64,000 bases of DNA from Pipra filicauda (lineage: Eukaryota; Chordata; Aves; Passeriformes; Pipridae). Location of the stretch: the NCBI RefSeq assembly GCF_003945595.2, contig NW_024104096.1, positions 1,483,501 to 1,547,500 on the forward strand. Reading direction: 5' to 3'. Both the position numbers and the translations under genes were made by a program. Under the pieces are notes generated by a model. That model ran no database searches, was not told where the DNA came from, and saw nothing but the letters and a program-made list of their open reading frames with translations. Below are positions 37,496 through 50,317 of this stretch, one piece after another. Positions within the stretch are counted from its first letter, which is position 1, and every line of letters begins with the position of its first letter.

Positions 37496-39833
37496 TAGCA
37501 GTGTTTTCAAGAGTTTATGCAAGGATAGTGCTATGCTGTCTTTTTGACTTCCAGAAACGGACAAAAAATATTTCTATGTCTTCAAGATGGAAAGCATAAA
37601 ACCTGTAGTCCTAAAGTATTTCAATCTGAGGGAAAGCCAAAGACCACAAGAATCTTGTGAAATCATAATGTGGCCTTTTTAAGAAAGGGCCATAAATTCT
37701 TGAAATTCTTATAATACTTAATCTTTGAAGAATAGTTGAATTTGACTTTCTTACACTTAACTTTCTGAAATCTAATACTTTTAATTGATAACTTGTATCA
37801 GTTGTTGAGTGTCCTTTCTCTTTTGCTAGAAAACCTGCTTGTCAGTAAGGCCCTACTGAGCAAGGTGTGACATAGTGAATGCAGTCACTTCATTGCTTGC
37901 AAGTTACAAAGACAACATCAGAGGAAGTGTTTTTAGAACCTACAGTAAGATTTAAGTAAAATAATCTTCATAGACGTAGAGTAAGAAGGCCAATACATAT
38001 ATCATATATGTCTGGTATATAATTTTTAACAAAGAAAATAGCTGTTTTCGTTTTTATCTCTTCTGAATGTTTTGTGTAGAACAATTCCAGAAGTTGCCAT
38101 GTCAAGATAGAGAGAATACATCAGGCAATCAGGTAATTAGCAGCCATTTATCCAGGTAGTGCAAACAAGGAAAGCAGGCAATAACCGGAACTCCTCAGCT
38201 CCACAGGTTAAGTAGAATGTCACAACACTGACAGATTTCAGGGTCTTCTGAGCTGTTTGTTACCTTGTGCATTATAGTAACTTTTAAGAGTTTTGATTAC
38301 TGCCTGAACCTGGAGTAATGTTTGCAAAATTCTGTTGTGTTGAATTATTTTAGTGTTGTTTCATAGATGCCTGCAGTGAGGACAAGGGAAGAGCATGTTA
38401 CTTTTCAGCATGAGTCCCTTATATCTCAGGGTGATCAATTGAATTGATTTATATGCATATTCAAAGTTAGAATACAAACAAGCTTCCCGCTCTCTTTACA
38501 TCTCTCTGGAGAATCAACTTCCTCCTCTTTGTTTAAACTCATATTTAATCATCAACATATTTTACTTGGAGTTTTAAATTAAGTTTCTTGGATCTGATTT
38601 CTCTTTCTCTACAAGAGAAAGCCAAGTCATTTTGGATGTGGTTCTTATTTCAGTGGGCTTAAGAAGACAGAAACATGATTTGAATACTACGTAATTTACT
38701 ACAGTTCTCAAATCCCTCTAAGAAACTTTTCCAGCCTTCCAATGATTATTTTGCAGCTTTTTACGGTATCGTTTCATGTTCTGCTCTGCCCGTTTTAAAA
38801 CGGGGACTGCTCAGTTGTGTCAGTGTTGCCCATGTCTGTACTTTATAGGTGTTCAATTTCTCTGTACTCTTACATTGTTGCTGTTTCTATAACCAAAGAT
38901 TATATGTTTGCAAGGAATTTTATCTGCAGTTTGATGGGGGTTTTTTGCTAACTTATAGGTAATTTTTTACAATTACTGCTTTTTCACAATACCCTCTGTG
39001 TGTCATGTACATTCCTCTCATAGTGCAGCTTTGTTATTAAAAAGTGTCTTGTATGAGCATACATGGCTTGAAGAATATGCATTGTTTTTGTTCAGTCAGA
39101 GATGACTGTTCTTCATCAATTTTGTTCTGTGATCTGGAGTTTATACTTGCTTTATTTTATGGGCAAAAAGGAAAAGGTGCTGGTCTGTGCACTAAACCTT
39201 GTCATCTGTAGGTCACAAGGGACTCTCTAGGTTCAAGTCAAGTTCTTGTTATCACTCAGCCCTATTTAGATTCAGTTTTCTGGTGGTAGCAGTATATGTA
39301 CATTGGAATTATGGCACATTCCCAAAGCTTGTGCTTTTCTTGGCTGTCACTTGAGTGTAGTGTCAGATACAATAGCAGCATGGATTAAATAGAGTAACTC
39401 CCTCACAGCTAAAGCTAATGCCAAATTCTTTTCTAACTAGATATTTTGAAATAGACCAGCTTCCTCAGTCAAGGATGTGCAAGAAATGTGGATTTAAAAA
39501 ACAGTTAATCATCTTGCTTGCTTAAGCCAATTTATTTTTGTTTTTAAAGATTTTGAAATTTATTATTCCCAGGTACTCCTGCACACTACCCTCAGTTGTC
39601 AGTGGGTGACAGCCAGGATGGTTGTCAGAACTAGAAACATGTTCTGAAAATTTAAACCACGATTTACAGTAAAACAGCTGTTGTAGTGTTGGTCATCACA
39701 ATTTGCTTATTAATATGTTTTGACATCTACTTGATACAGTATCATTTAACATGGCTCATGAAGCAAGTACGTTAAATATTTTAAGGATATATTTTTTACT
39801 TTTTTTTTCTTTGCTCTGCTGTATCTTATTTCC

Positions 39834-40047
39834 TCAAAGGCTTTCTTCAGTCTTGTCCTTGAGTAGGTGCTTTGGTGCAGCAGTTTGGGGTGCCTCATTT
39901 ATGAAACTTAGAAATCTGCTTTCCATAGACTGTTTCTGATGCATTTCATATTGGATTCGTCCTCTTGGTTTTCCGTACAAACTGATAGCTAATACCTGCT
40001 CATCTTTGCATATTTCTTTTAGCATAACTTTCTTTTTTTCATCTCCT
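39834..40047 (-). CDS. coding-like minus-strand frame, unrecognised (candidate terminal exon)
   Basis: After an acceptor-like TATTTATACAG the frame stays open for about 71 residues to TGA. It is strongly charged (starting DEKKKVMLKEICKDEQ), unlike typical noise frames. An internal GTATTA donor-like site could end the exon early. No family was recognised. It may be a chance frame, a pseudogene fragment or a real exon. Confidence 0.2.
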
Positions 40048-40205
40048 GTATAAATACTAAACATCAGCACTTACATTTTTAATTGAATCATTCCTTGAAG
40101 TTATAGACTCTATTCTTTTTAATATGAGTCTTTGAGATGTCAGTAAAAATTGAAAAGGACAAAAGACAAAATTCTGTTAATAGCAATGCTGGTATAAGTC
40201 TGTAA

Positions 40206-40355
40206 TACCTCTTGGTTTGTTTTTGAATGTGTGGGTTTGCATCACCATAGCTGAGAGCAGAGTCCCTTTTGAAAAGAGAACACTTGCATCCAGTGATTTG
40301 GCTTGGATTTTTTTCAAATAAGTATTTGTACATTTTTGAGGAATGCTTGTCTGCA
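40206..40355 (-). CDS. coding-like minus-strand frame, unrecognised (candidate exon)
   Basis: Bounded by AACTGCAG and AAGAG/GTATTA on the minus strand, about 49 residues of hydrophilic, Lys/Gln-rich peptide (includes SALSYGDANPHIQKQTKR). Its phase does not fit directly to the frame at 39834-40047, so an intermediate exon or chance is needed. Confidence 0.15.
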
Positions 40356-40719
40356 GTTATTGATTGAAAGAAGATCAGGTACTCACACCTGAGCCATGCT
40401 GTAAACCAAAGATCTCGAAAAGGTAACCTTTACTTTTGAAAAAAAATTAAAGCAGCCCTCGGAACAAGAGCTGCGTTCTCTTTGTAATGGTACAGTGTGA
40501 CACTACTCAATACTTCTGATCAATTAAGTGTTAAATATTGGTTTGAATATGATAGGTTTGTTTTGCTGGTTATTAATCTCTTCCCGTATCGTAAACCAAG
40601 AAACCTCCACTTTAGTCTGCTTTTTTAAAGAATATAGTAGTAAATAATAAACTATGCAGATAAAAGTAATTTTTAAAAAACTGTTATTATTATTTCCACT
40701 GAATAAAGCAGCAGTGCGA

Positions 40720-40860
40720 ACTGGGAACCTCCCCCGCGCCTTTGCTGCCGAGCGCAGGCCGGGCCCGTCACCACCAGAGGGCGCGGTCGGGGCGTCCCGG
40801 ATTCCCAGCGGGGCCCGGGCCCTGCCCCGCTCCCGCTCCCGGGTTTCCCTCAGGAAACAG
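40720..40860. promoter_or_regulatory. small isolated CpG-rich cluster
   Basis: About 140 bases of GC- and CpG-rich sequence stand alone in an AT-rich interval. It contains a CTCF motif. No transcription start elements or gene were recognised. Confidence 0.7.
40771..40784 (+). promoter_or_regulatory. CTCF-binding motif
   Basis: CCACCAGAGGGCGC matches the CTCF core consensus CCASYAGRKGGCRS at all positions. Occupancy is inferred, not seen. Confidence 0.8.
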
Positions 40861-41458
40861 CCCGCTGGGAAGTTAACTGTACGTGTTAAATCTCGCGTGT
40901 AAGAAGCTTCTGGCACTTTAGGTTATCAAAATTTACACTCGCTAATAAAAACGTGACAGAAGTTGGTCAGTTAACATGTAGGAAAAAAAACTATATGCGG
41001 TTTACACATCAATGAAAGCTTTTCCTCATTTGTTTTTCATAGTTTACTGGAGACATTGAGCATGTTGGAAGACGACAAATAGAGTAACTTGTAAATCAGG
41101 ATCTGCAGGAAGGCAGTACAGTAAAAAGACTTATTTACATATTTCCTGCGATTGTGCAGCAAAACTTAACAAGTCAGCTAAAAGTCTATTAATTTTATTT
41201 TTACATGCTTATATTGAATAGTCCCATTGAACTTGGTGGCATTTCCCATGGTTTGATGACTTAGTGTTTTGTGAAGAAAAGTTTAAGCTTTAAATAGCTT
41301 AAATGCATATGAAGGTACTAAATTTTAACCAGTATGCAAAATACAGACTACCTAATATTGAAAGACTACTTGAAGTATTATTTACTTGTGTTGCAGATGC
41401 ATTTTATTGTCTTTATTGGAGATGAAATAGTGCCTAGATAGACCTAGAATCTGATCCA

Positions 41459-41462
<4 letters not shown>

Positions 41463-41500
<38 letters not shown>
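41463..41500. repeat. 38-base poly-T
   Basis: Pure T run in AT-rich intergenic DNA. Confidence 0.95.
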
Positions 41501-42150
41501 CCTACTGCTTATTCTGTGTCATAAGACAAATGGCACTGCTGTGAACAGGAAAATCTGGTCTAGCACACATGGTGTGCATTTAGAGTGACATGGCTGTGCA
41601 TGGCTGTATACTTAATGGAACCACTCTGACTGTAACATCTGGTAGAACAAGTTTTCCTTGGGGCGTATAAATATTTATTTTACTGAGATCAGTAGGGAAA
41701 CTTGTATCTGCATTTAGGTGTATTATTAAACATATAATATAATAATAACATACAATAAATATAGGAATGGTTGCTCACTTGTATTGTGTCAGTAGTTGAC
41801 ATAAGTTTGTGGAACTTACTAGACGTCCTGATCCTGCTGTAGCTGCCTGTGACCCCATTTTAATTTCTCTGTTTGTTCTCACACAACTTCTCTTCGTGAT
41901 TCCCTTGATCTTGGAGTAAGTCCAGGATGACAGTGCCCCCTACAGCAACTGTGCTTTTTTTACCCAGATCAGACATCTACTTGCCAGGTATCCTAACTGA
42001 AAGCTGGGACCAGTACTTATAAATTCAGACTTCTACAATTTCTACTTGACTTTCTTTCCCTCTGCTCAGACACTCTTCATCCATCCTGCAGCTATTTGTT
42101 TCTGTTTCCTGACTAAATCTCTTCCTCTCATTTCCTCTTTAGATCCTGCA

Positions 42151-42267
42151 GATTCTAAACCACATGCTGGAACACAGAATAACTGGAAATTAATGAGTTT
42201 GATTTATGCCTTGTTCTTTCAGTATTGGTAGAGAGGAGTAATACAATTAACCTTCTTGTCCATTTTT
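42151..42267. repeat. 117-bp duplicated segment, copy B
   Basis: Gap-free match to 35924-36040. Like copy A, it begins just after an AG: a strong pyrimidine tract ending in CTTTAG lies 8 bases upstream (at 42142). One plus-strand frame is open in both copies and ends at the same TAG (peptide KPHAGTQNNWKL and a hydrophobic end). Confidence 0.9.
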
Positions 42268-42885
42268 CTGCATCTTTACTTTCTCTGGAATTACACTGTA
42301 GTAGTATACAAAGTAATAATTTAATATAAGGGTTCTTGGGTAGTCCAAGATCCTTCAGAATAGAACTGGTTTTTAGTAACTGTGTACTTTATTTTTATCA
42401 CATGTTATAGACCAGAAAATCTATAAATTATAGAGATTAATAAGTAATTTAGGAAAATGCCATCTTAGGTACTCTTTGCAGTCAGTGTACAGTATCATGT
42501 CATTGCTTAATGAAAAGAATGTAAAACTCTCTTTGTTAGTTTCAGCTAGAATTTGTGTTATAGAAGGAGTTCATTTGCCCATCAAATTATGAATTAATAG
42601 CAAAAGGAATCTTTGGGTCTATTCCAGCACCACCCTCAAAGTGTGTGGCCAATGTAATTCTGATTCTGTGATTATACAGAAATTAGTGGGCAAAAGGAAT
42701 ATCATGGCAAAGCATTTCTGTACTTTCTTGTATGTTAGTTTGTTCTGCCCTTTATCTACCACAAAAGAAATGAACAGAGGGAAAACCCCAAAAGTTCAGA
42801 ATCCACAAGCATTTTATAAAAATATTTCAAAACGGAAAGCAAGTCTCCAGCACATCAGTGTCTTCCTTAGTTTTTAAAGTGCTAT

Positions 42886-42910
42886 CTGATGAATATCAGA
42901 TATTCATCAG
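42886..42910. repeat. 25-bp perfect inverted repeat
   Basis: CTGATGAATATC, one A, then its exact reverse complement. A partly decayed copy of the same arm (GATATTCATTAGATATT) follows at once. Confidence 0.9.
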
Positions 42911-43394
42911 AAATTTGATATTCATTAGATATTTAGGATTTGGGTACCAAATTGATCTTAATCTTAAGATACAGTTATCTAATTCACTTTCACTGTGAAT
43001 ATCTCTGCTGTGCATGGTCTCTGTAACTCTTATAAAATTCAGAGAAATACTATTGCTTGTAGGGGGATTGACATCAATCCTCAAGACTTGAAAACATAAG
43101 AGATATCAATAACTGAATTACAGGAGTATGATTAGTTCAGCTGATATAAATCTTACTTTAAAAATCGCTTAAATTACAAACCTGGTTGATAAATTTGATT
43201 AAATATCTTTTAAGGCTACTAATGTGTTAGTAACAGATAAAAGTTCAGGAAGAATTATCATTTATAGTATCAGTAATCATATGTTAAATGTATTAAAATT
43301 TGGATAAAGATTAGATGTTAAAATAACTGTCACCAAATGGATAAATTGTGATCACACAGAAGCACTCTTCATGAAAGTAAATCTGAATCAATTA

Positions 43395-43546
43395 ATCATA
43401 GAATGGTTTGGGTTGGAAGGGACCTTAAAGATCGTCTCATTCCAACCCCCCTGCCGTGGGCAGAGACACCTTTCACTAGACCAGATTGCTCAGAGCTCTA
43501 TCTGACCTGGCCTTCAGTGTTTCCAGGGATGGGGAGTCCACAGCTT
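43395..43546 (-). mobile_element. CR1 LINE 3' tail
   Basis: Reads AATCATAGAATGGTTTGGGT, then GGAAGGGACCTTAAAGATC, the reverse complement of the standard avian CR1 3' end, and continues about 150 bases. It is a typical 5'-truncated copy and only mildly diverged. Confidence 0.92.
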
Positions 43547-46500
43547 ATTATTTTCAATAATATGAAATTTCAATATTTTTTCCCCCCCACTCATCTAAAG
43601 TGATCTAAAATAATTGCTGAGAAAAATCTGCTCCTGGATAGAGGCACTACATCATGGTGCAGATCTTTTCATGACTCACTTATGAAAATTTGCATTTGTA
43701 GTCATTAAAATGTCATTAATACTTAAAAAATGGGGGGGTATATCTACAAAATGTAACTGTTCTAGACAGTCACTTTGAAAGTAATTTAGATGTCAAATAA
43801 CTGTAATGCCTGTGTAAAAGTGGCTAATGCTCTTATGGGTACATCTTTCTGCTCTTTTGTACTGAAACGGCTTAGTGGCATTCATTAACTGATGAGGTGT
43901 TACTGGGATAACCACAGATAAGGTTCTGAGGTGCTCAGATGCTTTTAAAATTGTCATCAGTCAAGGTGGGCCAGTTTACAGGTTTTTTTAGAGCTTTTTG
44001 TGCTTTTGACAGTTTTTAAGAAAAATATTTGAAGTTAAATTAGCCTGATTTGTAGTAGAAGTGCCCAAGTCCATGACTGTACCCTTTCTGTAGCAATTCT
44101 GTTACAGCTACAGTAGGCAATTGCTAAAAAAAAGCAGATGAAGTCTGGGCTGGGTTCTGAACACCATTGTCCTTGTCCTGAAAAGAGACCAAAGGATGTG
44201 ATTTTTTCCCCACAAAAAAAGTCCTTTCTGAACTCTGATCTGACAGGCTGCAATACTGACCTCTGACTGGTTTGTTAAGCTTTTGTGAATAGTTTTCTAA
44301 AGATTTTAGAGAATTCAGTTTTTCTCCTTCCTTGACTCTAAATTCAAGAAACCATCCTCCTTCAGGAAAATACATGCTTATCAGCAGTTCAGATGTTAAA
44401 GTGCAGGTGAGGTGCTGTAGCTGAGGTAGCGAAATGTAAATTTTCTTTGAAAGCCACGTAGTTTCTATGGTCAATTAAAACAAAGTGGAAGTTTCACTTC
44501 ATTTGGAGCAGGGAAGAGGGTAACTCTTCAAATATATTTAAAAAAATGTACATATACACACACACACTCTTATTGAATGGTCTTTTCTCTTCTGTCAACA
44601 GATTTTGATCTAGATGTACCTTTCTTTCTAGATGAAAAAGAGAAACTATATGCTTTGATGTCAGGCAAACTCATGCATGCTTCATCATGGGCACCTGATG
44701 AAGGAAGTGCTTTTCTGTAGCACCTGTTTCTCAGCTGATAAATTCTGCTTCATGCAGGTGGTAATGAATTGTATATTTCTAAGGTTTATCAGGGTTCTCA
44801 TCTGTTGGAATTTCATGTTCAGAACAGTGGGAACTGTTTGTAAGATGGTTTAGGGTTTCTTAGTTCTTCCTCGTTGGCATTTTTAGATAGCTATAATGTT
44901 AACCTGATTAATCTGTCAGAATTTGAAGGGTGTTCTAAAAAACTGTATACATTATAAGAAATTTCTGTTGCAATCATCATTTGTTCCTTTAAATGTTCTG
45001 CAATTAATGCTAGATGGTTTTATTTTAATGTGCCAAGAAATATCAGTGCAGAAATAGCTACTGGCATTTGATGGCTAGTCACATATGAGCTAAAGCCATT
45101 GAGTTTGATCCCAAATACCCTACGTATTCATGTATGATGGTATTCATAGATGATGCAATTGATTATGGTAATGTTTAGCAGACTTTGATAGCACATTTTT
45201 ACATGCTTTTTTAGAAGAAAATACATATTGTCTGTACTGTGTTAGGAGACAGGGTAATTGTAGGTACTATTAATATTTTTCATGCAAGTTCTTTGGCTTC
45301 AAGATTGCAAATAACAGGGACCAAGTTACGACTCATTATGTTTTTAAAAAGTTTAATAGAGAAAAGCAAAGCTTGGGAAAAAACGTTGGTAGTTATCATA
45401 GTTATTTAAAACGCCAGTGCAGAACTGTTGCTTGAGATTCCCAGAATAACCAAGTTGAGAAAGCTGTATCTTTTGCTGCAGTTCCACAAAGGTCACTTGT
45501 GTGACTGAGATAAAGGTCCTGCCCTCTCCAGGATGCACAGATGTCTTGTGCACGCTCAGTAACTCTGGGGTGTTCTGAACGCCCTGGGTTTATTGCATGT
45601 ACTCAGATTAACTCGAGAGTGCAGGGGCTGGAACTCTGATGTAACACGTGTCCTGTACAGTTCATTGGCTTGTGCTCCACATATCTGATGCATCTCGTAA
45701 CTAACGGGGATAGTAAGTATCTGATAATCCAGTGAAAAGAGAAAAAATAAATGAAATTACTTTGCAAGGAACATCTTTAATTTACAATACTACTCATTAG
45801 AAAAGGACGATTTTTTGATGCAGAAAAATATTTATGTACGCTTTAAAGTAAAAGTACAACAAAGGAAGTAGAACGAGCATTAACATATTCTTTTACTTTT
45901 GAAAAATTCACTCCAGTAAAAAAAACCTGTGGATTTGTTTACAACTAAAAGACATTTAAATTAGACCTGATAAATAATTTCTGCTCAGATAAGCCACAAA
46001 CTAGCATATGCTTATGCTATTGGTGCTAGCCAGAAAGATATATCAGATGTCTTAAGGAAATTTGTGTAAAGGTTAATTAAGAAAAAAGTTATTTTGAAAT
46101 TGAGACAATTGGTAAAACCCTCCAGCCTTGCTCTTACATTCTTTCACAGTATGTAGTATCCAAGGAACAAACCATTCCAAAATACTTCTGAACAGCTGCA
46201 AGAAGAATTTAACTTTGTTACTGAAGAAGATATTAGAGAGTGTAAATGCTTCCAGCTGTTGCAATTTACAATTTTAAGTAGTTAAACTTCTGTTTATAGG
46301 GAGATACCACATACAGTATTTCAGGGATTTGGTATTTCAGACATAGTCTTTGTTTAAACTTGTATGTGATAAGTTGTATTAAGTTTAATCTCTGGCTTTT
46401 TTTATATTTTCTGAATCCAGCTTTCCTGTTCTGTTTATGTAGCAGAGAATTTAGTTCATTATAACATTAAATATCAAGTCAGATCTATGTATATTCCCTC

Positions 46501-47728
46501 TTTTATATTTCAATTAACTGTAATTAGAAGCATCTTAGATATATGAGTTATCAGTACAAATTATGTGATCAAAATCCAATAAGAATTTTATTCCAGCTAG
46601 AAAAATTTTACTCATAGGTGTTAGATACATAACTAGATCTATGATGCTTTGCACAAAATTAACTATTTTTCCCTCAAATGTTCTCAAAGTGAAATGCTGG
46701 GTAAAAACTTTAAAAATAGGTTGAAAACTAACCTTTTGATTAGATACTGCATCTAGCATGCTGATTGTTGTAGACTGCAATACTTCTGTCCCATTCTTAC
46801 CAAGGAGACTGTATAGAAACATGAAACATTGTGAGCCCTGACAATGAGCTGCCACAATTTATCATGAGATGGAGCCCTGAGGCAGAGCAAGAGTCAGCAA
46901 AGGCAATGGCACTAAAGCAGTATGGACGTTATTCCTTTTAAATGTTGCTGATTTGGGAAAAATTCTGGGTTCTCTAAACTGTGAACTTTCCAGCTACAAT
47001 TAGAAATTTCCCAAGAAACCTGACATTCTCTGAAATACTGTTGGTGTTGAAATTCTGAGTTGACTTTCTTCAGCAACCCAACTCATATGAACTTCTGTCT
47101 TTTCCTTTGTAAAAAAAGTCTTATGGCTCCTCTTTCAATTAGTAATTTTAAAATTTGGATATCATGATGATATATCTATCATACCCTTAGAAGAATTGTC
47201 CTAATATTTAGTTATCACAATGTTTTATTTCTGTCATGTACATCAAGTTTAAATTTATCAAGAGTGAACTTCCTGGATTCATTTTTTGATATGCCCATAT
47301 CTACTAATTTAGGACACTGTTCTTGTTGAGCAGATGCTGATAGGCTGTTGGTGACACTTTATTTATGAGGTTAAGTTGACTTTCTTCAGTCTATCTCTAG
47401 AATGCAAGTTTTCTTGTAAATTTTTCTTGCACCTATTTCTGAAGCTTTCCCATTAAATTAATAAATTTGGGATTCTTTTCCTGGTAATAAATATTTTCAT
47501 AGTGCTCTGTCTTTACGGTAAGATTAGCAATGAAATTCATGGTTCTTAAACCTTTTCATGCAGAGGATGGGTGTATTCTGGGAGTTACTAGCTTTTGAGG
47601 TCCATTTTTGTGGAGACTGTAGTTTCCTGCCGATATTTATGTATTTCTTCATTGTTACTCTTGGGGCCAGAAAAAAATTGTGTGGATTCCCAAGTCATAG
47701 AGAGAACTTAAATGGAAATAAAGCCTGT

Positions 47729-47797
47729 GATATAAACAACTGACACAAATATTGATAATGAGATATAAATAACTGACATGAAATATATTGATAGTAA
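47729..47797. repeat. 33-36 bp tandem duplication
   Basis: Two adjacent units beginning GATATAAAYAACTGACA and continuing to GATARTRA, with a few differences. Confidence 0.8.
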
Positions 47798-49644
47798 GAG
47801 ATATCTACTGTCTCAATTCTCAGACCCTTTGTAGCATGATGACCTTTAAAAAAATCACTTCCTGAGTAATTACTCTAGTTGTTCTCTTTATAGGCATTAT
47901 AAAATTAATGTATACCTTTCTTGTACACATATGTATCCACATGAGTGCTGCGCTGTCAGTGACAGCTGTGCACAGGGCCATTCATTACATTCTTACTTGA
48001 AGAGCTGTAGATTAAAAAATTCTAGTAATTTCAAATAAATTTATAATTGTATGTACATATGTCAGAAGAAGCTGCTACTTCTTCACCTACTCATCTACTG
48101 AATATCGTATGAGTAAACTAAAAGGTTAAAAGGGAGCTGGAAGGTATCAGTAGGTGACAGAAAAACACTAATATCCTAATGAGGAAAAGTGTTGCTTTAC
48201 CTGTGTAACCAGAACTTGACATCTCTGCCTTTATAATATTTTAAAGTTTTGGGTTTTCTCTTCTTTGAGCTCTAGACCCCTTGTCAAGACTTCTGTCTTG
48301 TTGTTTCCAGTCTTGACAACCTTTTCCTATATTGCAATATTACTGTTCTCCAGACAGTTCAAAATCTGTCATCAGAGGGAACTTCCCAAACGCTTCAGTG
48401 CAAAGCAGACAAATGCAAAGCTTCTCTTTCCACGATGCTCAGGGAAGTTTGAGAGGTGGTGAAATGAGAAAGTGTTCATAGCACTGAGAACCCTTCACCT
48501 GACGCAGGAATTGCTTTGGATGCTGCAGCTATAATTTGGGATAGTTATTTTGCTGTTCTGTGGGGTTTTTTGCGTTTTGAAAAGGTGAACTCTGAGCTTA
48601 GGACTTGAGTCTTTGATGTTCAGAGCATTGTCTTGGATCCAGCAGTGCTTATTAGTTCAAAGTGAAATGCTGCATGAAAATTATGTGTCTGACTTCCATG
48701 GGTTTTGGAAACTGTACAGCTGCATCAACACTATGCTCCATCTTGAGCTAAGAAAACTGGCTAGATCCAAGCTAACACGTGAGGAGCCAGTGCTGGTTTC
48801 TATACCAGCAGCACTGTTACTTGTTTCTTGTTCAGTTTGCCAACAAATAGTTTTAGCTTTGTGTTCTCAATTATATCATCTTTGCTTTTGATACGATGTG
48901 TTGTGTCACAGCATCCGCCCATATGAGAAAGAAATGGCTTGGATCAGTTATCATTCTGTTCTCAGCTCCTCTAGAGCAATTGAAAGTCATACAAAATTAA
49001 ATACAAAATATTTCTGGGGTATTCACAAAACTCTGTAGGAGGTTTGGTTGTTATAAAAGCAAGGTGATAGGATTTTTAAATTTTCAGAGTGATGATGTTC
49101 TACAGTGTCCAGTAGTAGATAGTATCTCAACAACTGCAGTGAATGTTACTGTTTATGAGAACTCTTTGTGTCTCTGTATGTCTTGGAGCTGATGTGAAGA
49201 CAGCTGCCCACTTTGCTAGCACGATTCCAAAATAGCCTTTTACAAAACCGTTGTAGGAAGCACTTCTTTTGTCTGATTTGTGACTACAGTGGAAGGTGGG
49301 GGCATGTTTCCATCATGATGAGGAGGGCATGGAGGCCTCAAGGAGGAACTGAAATGAAGTTTCTCAGAGCAACACAAGGAGTTCTGAGATTAATAGAAAG
49401 TTCTTTTACAATATTTGGATTCTATTCTATTCAAGCTCCAGACTCTGCATTCAGCCATAGCTGATGCCTATCTTGGGAACATACAAAGTAGGAAGTTTAT
49501 AAAAAAAAAAAAGTGAATTAAGGGGTATTGCAAATATAGCTGTGTTTGAAATAAAATGTTTAATCAGCTATTTTAGAGTTCTTTTATTTAAATTGAGTTT
49601 TTCATTTTGAATAGGGTCATGGGAAGTGAATTGCAGAATACTGG

Positions 49645-50224
49645 TGTCCTAGTTAGGACAGCTGAGACCAGTTCATCATGGTATGGGTGTAACCCAAAAC
49701 TGTGTATTCTATAGCCTTCCATGCCATTTCCCAGAAACTGTTAGCAGTAGAGGCCTGTAGATGTTCCTGTCCTCATACCCTTTTATGGAATTCCCCGCTC
49801 TGAGGGAAGGACTGAGCATTCCTGCCTGAACTGGAGAATATATAAACTTGGAGTTTTGGAACCCTTTTACCACTCGTGGGATCCAGAGGAAGGTGCAGCT
49901 CACCGCTCTCAACCAGACTGAGACCACCATCCTCAACTGGACCAATCACCACTTTTGACCAGACTGCAACAGCTCTCCCACCAGCAGGTTTTTTCCCCTC
50001 TCCCTTTACTTTGGACTCGGGGGGGGCCCAAGGAACACCACTTTGTTCATGTCCCAGGGTGCTGGGTTATACATTTGGGTTTTGTGGGTTAAAACCAAAT
50101 TGCTTGTCTGTATAATCATACTTATTGTATTATTTTATTAAATTGTTATTCTGACTTATAATCTCTCTTTTGAGTTGAGTTCATTTCCCCTGCTGGTTAA
50201 CTTTTAAATCAGCACAACTGGACA
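49645..50224 (+). mobile_element. endogenous-retrovirus solo LTR
   Basis: About 580 bases with terminal TGTCC and GGACA. Inside are a TATATAAA box (49839-49846), a G-run near 50021, and an ATTAAA poly(A) signal (50137-50142) followed by T/G-rich sequence: the U3-R-U5 order of an LTR on the plus strand. No gag, pol or env remnant lies on either side, so this is a solo LTR left by recombination. A clear target-site duplication was not seen, so the ends may be off by a few bases. Confidence 0.75.
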
Positions 50225-50236
50225 TTTTAACATGAC

Positions 50237-50317
50237 AGAATAGAACCACAGAATCATGTAGGTTGGAAAAGAACCCTGAGGTTTGAATCCAACCGTAAAG
50301 CTAATACTGCCAAGTGA
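50237..50317 (-). mobile_element. short CR1 LINE 3' tail
   Basis: AGAACCACAGAATCATGTAG and GGTTGGAAAAGAACC, then a TCCAACC block, match the reverse complement of a CR1 3' end. Only about 80 bases remain. It lies 12 bases beyond the solo LTR. Confidence 0.85.

Noticed and set aside
49709..50115. Two open frames of about 78 residues inside the solo LTR
   Set aside because: They fall in LTR regulatory sequence and match no retroviral protein arrangement.
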